From Scortum barcoo (taxonomy: Eukaryota > Chordata > Actinopteri > Centrarchiformes > Terapontidae): a DNA stretch of 64,000 nucleotides. Each line of letters starts with the position of its first letter. Position 1 is the stretch's first letter. The translations under genes were made by a program, and so were the position numbers. Location: positions 15,035,271 to 15,099,270 of the forward strand of contig CM041536.1 of assembly GCA_023238725.1 (NCBI GenBank). The letters run 5' to 3'. The notes beneath the pieces are model-generated. The model worked only from the letters and a program-made list of their open reading frames with translations, was not told the DNA's origin and did not search any database. This document shows positions 1 to 11,400 of this stretch, one piece after another.

Positions 1-3000
1 TTCACTACACTCTTCAGTTGCACTCCACTTGGAAAGCTAAACAAAGCGAGGAGAGCGCCAGCCAGCATTATGAGGGTCAGTCATGGGGGCCGTGGACGGA
101 TGCCAGATTACGTGAACATATACTGAAAGAGTTTAACAAGACTGACTACAGGCTGCAGGGTTTGTGTTTGTATGTGTGTGGTTGTCTCCAAGTGTGTGCA
201 GGGTTTTTTTGTGTGTGTGTGTGAGGGACAGAAAAAGGACAGACCTCGTGCGTGTGACCATGTCAAAGTACGGGATGTGCAGAAATAAGAAAATAAATTA
301 AAATGATTATTATTTTTAAAAATAAATAGGAGCTTCCACAAAAAAAAAAAAAACTTGAATGGCTTTTACTTTGATATAGATGTTCTTTTTCTGGGTGAAA
401 TCAAGGACAGTTAAAATTAATCTGTATTACTTCCTCAATTAATACTCAAAAAAAGAGATTAATAATGAATCAAAGGCACAAGTAGCAGCTCAGCTCATGC
501 AGGTCTTTTTTTTTTTCCCAACCGGGCTGAAACAGAGTCTGGCTGAGGGCTTATGTTGAGGACAGGAGCGGTAGGCTTTAAAGTAGCTGTAAACGCAGAG
601 CAATGAGACATGTAATTTGTGTTGAGCTTGGGCCAGTGTGGGGACAGGCTTTCAGGGGGTGTCGGAAGGCAGAGGAAGCACAGATAAGATTTCTCTTCGG
701 GGCAGGTAGAGTGTGTGGGCAGCTATGGTGCTCTGAGCTAACGCTGAATAAATATTTCACATATGCTCAGCTCAAGTCTTATCGACTGGGGAGAGGGAGA
801 GAGAGACAGAGGGAGAGGGGGAGAAAGAGAGAGAGGGATGGAGGGAGGCAACATTCGAATGAAAGCAATGAAATGGGGAATCTCATGTCCCTCTTCAGCG
901 GGGCGAAAGCAGTCCTGGAGTGTGATGCAATTTACAATTCAATTTTGAAATCAAATACAGATACACTGCAGTGACAATCATATTTACTGTGCTTAAGTTA
1001 CTCAAGTTAAGTGGTTTTCTACTTTGTTTACATGTATTACTATTATTTTGCTGTAGCAGCTTGATAAAGCACCAAAAGTACATATTTTAGGAATAAAACC
1101 ATGGCTAAATAAAAGAATTCTATTTCTTCAATGTATTAAAAAATAAAAATATGTATTATGTAGTATAATTTCACTGAATTTAGTGTCCACTTATTTTTCT
1201 AATTTGTAAATAAAAGGTTAGTTGTAGAAAAATGATAAGGAAAAAGACCCAGCTTGTAAAGACGCCTGCACAGCACAGTGCAATGGTGATAGCAGCTCTT
1301 TATCAAAGCACTGAAGAAGAGCAGCCGCGTGAGGCAAAGCATTAGCATTTGCTCACAGGGCCAGCTCTGGCCGTTGTCTCTCCGACTGTCTGACACATGC
1401 CAGGGCCAGAGTAGCACCAGTATGAGGCTGGAGCGGGGCAGTCAGCAGGGACCCCGTGGTGCCTGTCAGTGGTGGCTACACTGACCCCACACTCCAGCAC
1501 TGGCCACTAGTGTTTAATCCGTGTCGGGAGCGTTAACACTGAGCGACCTCCTGGGTGACAGATCTGCCATGCGAGCCTTTCCCCCTGAGGAGGTGGGGAG
1601 GGAGTGGCACGGACTCTCTCTCCCTGTCAGCTCAGCTCACGCGCACGTTAATGCGCCAGGGCCAAGACGGGCCCCAGAACAGCCATGCACAAGGGCGGAC
1701 AGGTCGCCGCCTCAGCTGCCTAGGGAGAGGTGTCCTCTGTGGCTAGGAGGGTGGTAAGTATGTTAAAGGCAGTCATTATTATATGGCACACACACTGGGG
1801 TTAAACACAGAGCATGTTTCGGCTAGGTTGAAAACATGCGCAATATAAAACATCAGTACAACAGATGCACAGATAAAGCCTTGTCTTCTCAGGAGTCAAC
1901 ATGTTTGTTCAGCACAGTCAGCTATTATAAATCTGAAGACTTTACTTGTTTGTGCTTATAAATTACTTCATGCTGTTTATTAATACTAATTAATAGTGAT
2001 GAATTTGGTTAGTTTAAATGGAATGAAATGTGTTCTCAAAACTGAAATCCATGTCCTAAAACATTTAAAAATGGGGACAATTTCACAGCTCTAATGAAGT
2101 GAATATTAGCAGAGAAATCTTATTAATCCTGCTAATAAGGGGACATGTTTCAAGGTTACACATTGCATTCAGCCAACCTCAAGAGCCGTCAGTTGACACA
2201 TAGCCATTCAGGTCAGCTAAATAGCATTGCTGAGCAGTTTGCAAGTAGTCATAGCCTGTCATTTAATAATTAATAGATCTCAGACTCAAAAGCATGAATA
2301 CACACATCGCCATCACTGCCATCATTTTTTTTCCTTACTAGACACATTCCCACTGCTCTTTGAGAACTCCCACAGCCACAGAGATGGAGAGCGTAACCCC
2401 CACGAGACTGAAGAAACCCACTCCTTTAAGGCCTCCAACTTTTTCCAACAGAGAAAAAACAGATGCAAAGCAGAAACAAGGAGACAATTCGCAGGCATGC
2501 ACAGTCCTCTCGCTGTTCTCGCAAAGACTCGGCCACACTGCAATGCAGTAAACCACAAATAGGCAGATCCAAGACTCACAAAGCATCTCATTTTCAGGGA
2601 CAGTGTTAACAAGAACAATTATGACAACTCTGATTATGGCTTCGATCTCGGCTGGGCTGGTGCTCTGGTTAATGGCCCCGACTGCTGTGGCTCCACACAG
2701 GTGGTCTCCCGAGACCTCTGGAGCCAGATCTGACCCTGTCCTGCCCTCATCTGGGGAGACGATGATTCTATCAGCACCCCAAAAAAAAGTGCCCGCTGCA
2801 GCTGCCAAGTGTGTTTACAGCTGCACCGCATCAAACATTCATCAAATGCCATCTTTACAGTGTGTGATGTGAGGCAATCAGCATTTCACAGGCTGTCAAA
2901 TGATGTCTAAAGCAGTTGCTACCTGGCAGTGTCAAAAAGAAAACGGTTCAAATACTCACATAAGGTATACAGGTTTCTTTTTAGTCTAACTCCTGACAGA

Positions 3001-6000
3001 CGAGGTACCTCATATGTTAAAATATTAATTCTACTTAAATACTTAAAGCGGTCTAATGACAGCAAAGCTCAAAATCAGCTTTCAAGTGTAAATGATCCTT
3101 TTTCTTTTTTTTTTTACTTTGATCCATTTCATCTAAATCAAAATTGTTCTCAACTTTAAACTTCTGAAGCAGATTAATTTGGCTGGCTAATACATGCTCA
3201 TTTAACTTCTTTATTTTTTTTTCCTTTTTCTTCTTCTTCCTTTTTTTGTGTGGAAGAAACTTGTGTCTCTTGGTCTGATGCACAGAATGGAGGATTTCAC
3301 TCCAAGTTGTTCCCACAAATGGCTCCTGTTGGGAAAAGTAACTGATCTCCTCAGCGCCTCCGTTCGCATTTCCAGCAGTGCTATAGCTCCATCTACAGGT
3401 CCCATTCTTGTGTGCAGCAAAGAACTCTGGGTGACCCCTCTGCAGTCACTGCTGATGTATAGCACATTCATCTCGCTCAGTCTTAGTGAAAAGCACATCT
3501 AAAGGCGATTATTTTATGAAGATTTTAGCTGTCACATTTTCTCTCTCTCAGAGAGGGGAACATGCTGTTGTCAAACTCTTGAAAAGCGCAGATCCTACGC
3601 TCATTACTGTAGCATAAACAAGAGGAGGGGAGGGAGAAAAAAAAATCAAAATTTCTTGTTTGTATTTCCGTTCACTGATGAAAATGTTTATAAGGATTTG
3701 CCAGAACTTTGTTTAATGCGTGAGAAAGATTTTCCTTTTTTTAATGCTACATTATCTAATTAGAGAGACTATTTTAAAACTGCTACACATTGGTAGAAAA
3801 GCGAAGGCGACTTCAAACAGTATGGACTCCACTGATGAGACTGCACAATCAAAACAAGTAACACCCTGGACTCGCAAACAGTGACAATACTGTAAGTATT
3901 CCTGCTCCTTACAGTCTCCTCTCCCACAATAACACGCAACAGTCTGTGAAGGCTACATTTACATGTTCCTGGATGTGCAGCTTTCTGATTGAGGAAAAAG
4001 TTATCTTGATGTGAACAAAGAAGACTTCTCCAAAACCAAAAAAGAGGAAATAAAATCTCAAACTTTTTTTTTCTGTTCACTTGGTTAACGTGAACCAGAG
4101 CGGTGATCCCTCATGCAAAATTTGAATACCTTACACACCGCACACCTACAACCACTTCATAATGCATACATGAATCTACATAAACAGGATACAAATGTAG
4201 ACTGCATGCTGTGTGGAGGTCAGAAAATTGGCCTGTGGGACTGAGTGATATAATGGCTAAGTATTCCTGGTAAAGCACTACGCGAGCGTCCCGCAGTCCC
4301 AGTAGAAACCACAGCAGCGGTAATGCATTACAGGATGTATATGGTGTAAAAGGGTAGGACTGGTCTGCCTGCTTGATAAATAATGTATTGAAATGTATAT
4401 TAAAGCTAGACCCACCACTGCAGCGTTTCCTACCGGCAGACCCTGAGAAGCCCTGCGCTGCCTGCCACTGTGGAAAAGAGCAGACACTAGTGGTATAATT
4501 ATGCACATCTGAGAGGCAAGCAGAGGCCATCTGTCAATGTCTGCATCAGTTACCTTATTACCACTGCCTAAAGATATAAAGATAGGAGTGGGAGCTACTT
4601 TCATTAAGGCACATGGTGGCATGCTGCTTCAGACAGCTCCAAACACAAAGTTAATTGCAAATGATGACTTGGAGGAGGAGGAGTGGCTGTACAGTGGCTA
4701 GCCTCGGAGTGGGCAGGGGCACGAGTGTGCATCGTGGCACGGCGCTAGGTGAGACCTTGACCTTGCTGTTGCCCTGGCTGACTGTCAGATGGCCGCGAAA
4801 GTTCAGAGTTTTTCCTGGTACTATCAATTACGCGCAATGCTCGCATGCGATTTGCATGTTTTACAGTACTTGTTGCTTGTTGAGAATATAATAAATCATA
4901 GAGGAAAAATAAAGAGAGGAACTTTTTCCTTGTTGAGCTCTCAGTCTACCAATGAGTGGGTGATGAATACACAGTGGCAGATTCACTCTGTTTGGGCAAT
5001 TCTCACCAAGCACCTTCGACACTTGGACTATTTGAAGCACACCTCGCCGCAGACAAAGGCGTACTCTGACTACTCTACTACGGTCTGCTTTTAAAAATAT
5101 CAACCAGAATGCTGCTGTTGGTGTCTGAAAACAGAGCAGTTGCTTCAAAATAAAAAGGACAAAGCAGCTACAGTCACTGTCACAAGAATTACCATTATTC
5201 ACTGACGGGGAGGAGATGACACACAACCAGCTAAAAAATAATATTGGGAAGCACTACGTTACAGCAACAATGATGAGCATGATGAAAATAGTGAGCGCGC
5301 CTGTGTCTTTTTTCCTTTGTTCTAAGATCTCTATTTGTGTGCTGGACTCCTAAACAGCAGGTGTAGTAGAAGTGGAAATGAAAGATTAGAGTGTGCCACC
5401 ACACACTCCCATCGCCTGCGGAGGATCTAATTATAGGTGGAAGAAGATGGCCCCATCCTGCTGACCTGTCACCTGTCAGCCTGCCCATCCTCCTGCTCTC
5501 CTGCCCATATCCCTGCCTCCAAGTCTCTCGCTATCTACCTTCCTAGACCACACTCTTACCCAACTGTCTCCCTCTTTCTGTGCTCCAACTTTATTTTTCC
5601 CAGATAGTAGCCTGCCTCCCACTCTATCCTTATACAATCGCCCGCATTGTTCTCTGTCTTCCTGTCTGTGTGTCTGCCTGCCTGTCTGTGTGCCTCGCCG
5701 CTCTAAAGGCTGTGATACATTGAGCCTGGCCATTGCCTGGGGGGATTTGCACCTCAGGATCAGTGAGAAGGGCTTATAGAATACACCAGGTATGAATTGC
5801 ATGTCATTCTGAGACAGAGCAGACAGAAGAAAGGCGGTGAAAGGAGAGTTCTTCACACACCCTGTCTGTGACCGCTTCCTCACCCTGACACGGCGCTGGC
5901 AGGGCTTTCATGGCAAGTGTACACTCTTAATCATGACATTACATGTGCTGTACTGAGGGGGATTCACAGGGTGATTTAAGATTATTTAAGCTTAGGACCT

Positions 6001-6873
6001 TAGATCACATACCCTCATTAAAAACAGCTAAACAGAGACATTTAAACACGGTTCAAATCTCGGAGGCAGACTGTCACTCCTCCACCCAAGGAAGCTGAGA
6101 CTGTGATCCTCCTTACACCGTCCCCCGGGCTGGGAGGCTTTGCTAAGAAGTCAGATGTACAAACGCCCAAACCCCACCCCTTCAAATACAGTCTAATGTC
6201 ATCAGAACTGAAAGGAAGCCAAGTGGGGTTTGATTTAAAGGATAAAGCACATCCATCATATACGCAGGGGATAAAAACAGAAGGCAGTCATTGTTTTTCA
6301 TGGGAAAAAGACGAGCAGCGAAAGAAATGGCTAAAGCAAAGATTCTCCTCAACATCTAATTCACATAAAATGAAAGAGTTAAAACTGGGCATCAGTGAAA
6401 TGGGACAAAACTTGTTCGCCTCAAGGCTTAAAGAGAGTTCATTAACGTGAGGCAATGACTTACCAGAAAGGCTATTAGACTCCGTTGCGTGCTCTCCCAT
6501 TGAAAACAGCTTTTAATGTACTGTAACGTGTACAGAACTGCTGTGCTGATTTTTCGAACCCGATATATATTCCGGGCAAGAACCTAATGGGAAATAATTG
6601 GAACAAAAGACCAGTTAGTATTATTTGATACTGGACATAAGGTTTATGACTTTGCAATGAGGTTGAATCAGGTTTACAGTCCCTTATTTGCTACTTGTGA
6701 AGTTAGACGGTTAAAGCCAATTAAACAAATTAGTTTGACTATGTCCGATCCAAACGGTGACCGCGTCCAGCTTTGTTCTGGTTGCTTTATTGGATGGATG
6801 TGAGGGGAAACATACTGCCAAGCTTTTTTTCTTCCACCTGCTAAATTCTGCTAAAAACATCAATAGAGATAAC
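1..6873 (-). other. mctp2: mctp2 intron 15 (left end beyond window)
   Basis: This stretch lies downstream of the last mctp2 exon that I can find and must hold part of a long intron. I searched the minus strand for the expected transmembrane-region exons, which in the family carry a CFQWES-like stretch and a WNFELYMIP-like stretch, and found neither. A GC-richer patch lies at about 1,500-1,750 and a CT-rich, TCTG-repetitive patch at 5,480-5,700. No coding gene, RNA gene or complete transposon is evident. The open frames here (for example 2,338-2,808 minus) have no recognisable motif. Confidence 0.6.
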
Positions 6874-6948
6874 CTTTTTGTTGAACTTTGGATTTTCCTC
6901 CATTAATTTTGTTTCCTTCGGTTGAAAGGTTCTGATACCAGCTCTGAC
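6874..6948 (-). CDS. mctp2: mctp2 exon 15: post-C2C linker
   Basis: 75 nt, phase 0. It encodes VRAGIRTFQPKETKLMEENP and KFNKK, like the human VKASIRTFTPREKR...KLSKK segment before the first membrane helix. The assumed donor AAAAAG|GTTATC is weak. Without splicing, the frame continues VISIDVFSRI to a TAG at 6,843-6,841, so the 3' boundary is the least certain in this gene. Confidence 0.8.
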
Positions 6949-8463
6949 CTGTTTCAAAGAAAGCAAAAAATAAACGCTACAGCTTAACAACTTTTTGACT
7001 TCACACATGATATAGAACATTACCACCTTTCAAACAAACTTGAACATATTTATTTTGATCCTTACTTTGTTATAGATAACGTCCAGCACCAGTGTGATGC
7101 TTCCTTTTGATGCATTTCCCAAGTTTTCTTTCTTCAAGAACAGAGTTATCTGCTGCCCATTTTGCACCTTTTAGAATATGTAGAAAATATTTTTTGTATA
7201 TCAGATATCAATATGTAAGACCATTGCAAACTAAATCCAGTCACAGTGGTTAATGTAGTGGCTGATCATAAACAATCTTACAGTCAATAATGGAATGGCC
7301 ACTTTCCCCAAAAAGGTTGGGGCTTTGTCTCCATTTTCATCAAGGACAGTCAATTCTATCACATCATGTATGTCCTTGATCGGGCTGCAACATAAGCGTT
7401 CAAAAAACATGTCATTCTCATTAAAGTATACAACACAAAATAACACGTCCTGTTTTTCCCCCACAGATGTCTTATTTACAATGTTAAGGCTTTGTTCCAC
7501 TCTGGATTGAGGGTCTTGTAGACTGTGTGAGTTTGAAGTTTGCTGTTACCAAGTTCAACAACACATAAGGAGTTGCTTTTTCCTGCAAATGATAAGGAAG
7601 CGTTATTATTTAAAATAAATAGAAGGCCGCAACCATAGAAAACAGAGCAGTGAATAGTTATTAAGGAATACCATTGAGGTCAGTTGCAGGAAGGTCGTTT
7701 GCTTTTATAACCTTGACCTGAAGGAAGCCCACCTCCCCCACACACTTGTGTGAGTTCTGTATGCTCTGAAAAAAAATTGAACCTGATTGAAAACATGTTT
7801 TTCAAAGCACATTTCTTGAGCATGGTCAATAGATGTACCACACACAATTGCATTTCTTAACACCTGATGTGTTTATAGAATTATATTCATGTTACTGAAA
7901 ATGTGTGTGACACTGGGATCATTAGTAAAATGCAAATGGAAAAAGGGTGTTATATCAATATTAGTTTTTTTTTTCATCAGCTAAAAACAGAAAAGGACAT
8001 ACAAATTTCTGCAGTATTGTGTCTCTCTCATCAGGGTTCTCCAAGGTAGCTATTTCAATGTCAGAGATGGAGACTCCCCAGCAGGGTCTCAGGGTGACCA
8101 GAAACACCAGCCTGCCCTTTCCTGGGTCCAGCATGTGAGTGTAGAGCTGCCTCTCATTAAGTGAAAGTCTCGATAGGTCAATCTCAAACCTGAGACAAAA
8201 GGAAAAGAGTTCCATTGAAACACATAAGGCCAACTAGTTCTGCGGAGGAGCCAATGTGAGCAAAATTAACACTACCCACCAGGAAATACTCACATGCCCC
8301 ATGATTCCTCACCCTTCCTCCCTCTCTTTGAGCACACCTCCACCTGCAGAGGTTCCTGGTTATCTTCAAACTGATTGAAGTCAAACTGCTCTCTCCACTG
8401 GGGACTGGCCTGAATGCAAAGGTTCTGAGGGCAGTAAAGACACAGGTTCAGCACATCATCATG

Positions 8464-8495
<32 letters not shown>

Positions 8496-11400
8496 TTTGG
8501 ACGCTATGTCAGGTTTAATGTATTATCAGACTGAGCAGCTCCTGCATGACAGGTGGATTAAGTCTTCATTCAGCCCAACCAGAACAAGGCAGGAGAGGAG
8601 AAAGAGAGGTGTGTTGTGTGTATGTGTCTCTATTTGTGTGCGCTTGTTCGTGTAAACCTCAGTAGCCACTCTGGGATTGTAAACACTGACAGCTTCCAAT
8701 TAGAATCAGCTTTGTCCAACAAACAAACAAGCAGGGAGGAAAGCAGAGAGGTTTACAAAGAAATAACACGACAACACAAGACAAGTGCACCATAGAATCA
8801 TCAGGGGGGAGGCCAACAAGTACAGGTAGATGAACAGGGCATGCTGGGTATGCAAATGAAGGCAATGAAGCCCGGCACCCGAAGCACAGGGAGAAGTGAG
8901 TGGCAGCCTTGCCCAGTCTAATGAGCTGCCTCTGCCATAGCCCAGTGAGCCAAGGTGGAGGTGAGTCACTGACAGGCACCTGCTGAGACAGAGAAGCGGG
9001 GAAGTAAGAGATAGGGGGCCGGGAAGAAAGACCTGAAGTATAAAGAGCAGACTTTAAAAAGACGGAGGAGCATGAGAAAATAGAGCGCAGGAGAAGTGGG
9101 AAAGGAGACTTTCAAAAACAAGTCCAACCTTGCTCTTGTACTTCTGATCACCCAGGCGAAAGCGGACATAAATGTCCCCATGGCCGTACTGCGGCAGGTC
9201 CTGTCCCTCCACCAAGGTGATACGGAGCACCCCAGTCCACATCTGGCTCTTCGGCACGTTCTTCTGCATTTCGGCAGGCCTCTGGGACAGCAAGGCCTGG
9301 TTCTGCTGCGGGGCAAAGATGCGCACACAGACACAGTTGCAGTTTTTAGAGAGGCGCCATGTGTGTGGAGGCTCTGTGCGCTCCCCCCTCTGTTTACCTG
9401 CTCCTGCCTCAGCCTGGCACCTCATCATGTTCACAGAGTGCGTGAAAGTAGGACAAAGGTTTACACTATACAGCACATCTCTGTTGGAGCACATTAGCAC
9501 ATCTCTACTGACAGGCAAGCCACACCATGGAGGCTCCTGGAGAGAGAGGAAGAGAGGGACGTCAGCGAGCAGCCAGATGTCCCTGGCTGTGACAGTCCCA
9601 CTCATCACTGGCTCCCAGACTGAGTGTGGGGAGGCAGGACACTTGGCATACTGCACCAGAGACAGCAGGCAGCAGTGAGTAATGATGCAAACCGCACAGC
9701 TCTCTCATCAGCAAATTATGCATACATGCAGCATGTATGGCCAGCATCAGAGTTTACCGCACGTTTGCAAATTCATCCAATTGTTAATTCAGCCGGTTAA
9801 ATAACAAATATTTTTCTACTAAAGCGAATCCATGGAGCTAACAAAGATGTTGTGCACTCGAGAACTCTTTGGAAATCAAGGACAAGCCCAGCAAATAATC
9901 CACTTCTCCTGCCGTGTGTCACAGAGGGAGTGAGAGAGAGGGGCCTTGATATGTTTCCATGTTAGAGTTCCCGTGAGGCCATGCGGTGATAGGCCAGGGC
10001 TGTAAAAACAAACAGCAGAGAGGTTGTGTAGGGCTGACTGTAATTAAAGAGCAGGACCGTAATCTGCTCTAGCCTCTTTGATTGCCCAGCTCCTTCGACT
10101 GCCCCGGCGACGCTGCTTCAAACAGCCCCACTACAACTCCCCTGCCACTCCGGCCCCTCCTCTTCACTACGGGGTCACAACCCACATTGCCACCCAATCC
10201 GGAGGGGATCAAAGCACATCTCAGGGACCTGAATTAACATGGAATACCACAGGCACAGCCCTATAAATATCAGCCCCTTCAAAAGAAGAGGAACAGAGGG
10301 AGTGGAGGAGCGATATAAAACAGGCCTCAGCCAAGTCATCCCAAGTGTTTATCTTGGACACATTTCTATCTCAGCGGCCAATAAAACAATTCCACTTAAC
10401 TGTAAGTGGCCCCTAAAGAGAATCTATTCCTGGTCCTAAAAGGGCTGTGCGATTGCTTCCATATGGTGGGACAGCATGGGGACAAGCACGATGAGCTCAG
10501 ACCTAGGTCCATTTGGCTGGTACCTCAGCACTGTCCATCCACAGCTGTGATATTACATCCTAACATCTGGGTTATTGCCCGCTATGCCTGGGAATTATCA
10601 GCGTTGCCGATCTTAGGCATCCCACACTGGCAACATGCCTCAAACAGCAGAGCCCCCCCCACCCCTCCACACCCCCACACCTCCCTCCCGCTCGTCCTGT
10701 CCGCCCCCCTCCTGTTTGAAACACTATCACACAGCAGAGTTTTACTCAGGCACTTGCCATTCCCTGTCTCTGTGGTGGTAACACAGAGGGAGAAAACGAT
10801 GTTCTGAAAGAGGGGGAGTGGAGCTGCAAGAGCTGGGTATTCAGCACTTCCAGGATAGGTGTTAAATGCAATAAGATATTGTACGTTTGTCAAAAATGAA
10901 ATGGGAAAAATATGGCATTGTTACATTGTTAAATTAGCACCGTGATTTAGGCAGCGGAACATTGCGAAGAGTCCCATCACACATTTCTGTCTCCCTTTGA
11001 GTATCTTTAACCATCTGTAGTGGATAACCTACAATGTGGATGAAAATGGCTTCATTCCTTTGTCATCTAATTTCAAATTGAGATTGTCTACTGGACCATC
11101 AAGAGACTGAACAGTGGCAGATGTAGTGACTACATAGGTGTGAATATAAACCCACTCGCTGCAGTGTGAGTCCCAAACAACAACCCTCCTATTTCACTCT
11201 GAATCTAATTACAGCTGCAATATATTGAAAACCACTTGAGAAGAGATGGAACTTTGTTTACTACAAAAGCAAATACTGCGCTATAATACTCATCTAAGAG
11301 CTCTTTCTTGACAACATATTCAGTCAATATTATTATTTTGGTTTTGATCAGAATGTAATATTGTACCTTACTTTTTTTTTCACAGCAAATGATACCACTG

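Noticed and set aside
1500..1757. Possible CpG-island promoter
   Set aside because: Only modest GC enrichment, no transcript or first exon nearby, and it lies within the mctp2 intron.
2338..2808. 156-codon minus-strand open frame
   Set aside because: No family motif, no conserved splice context, low-complexity composition; it sits in intronic DNA of mctp2.
6045..6062. GGTTCAAATCTC, a tRNA B-box-like sequence
   Set aside because: No A box, no cloverleaf and no acceptor stem around it.
1..6873. Expected transmembrane exons of mctp2
   Set aside because: Searched on the minus strand for the family's post-C2 and membrane-helix sequences and found none; they must lie beyond the left edge.
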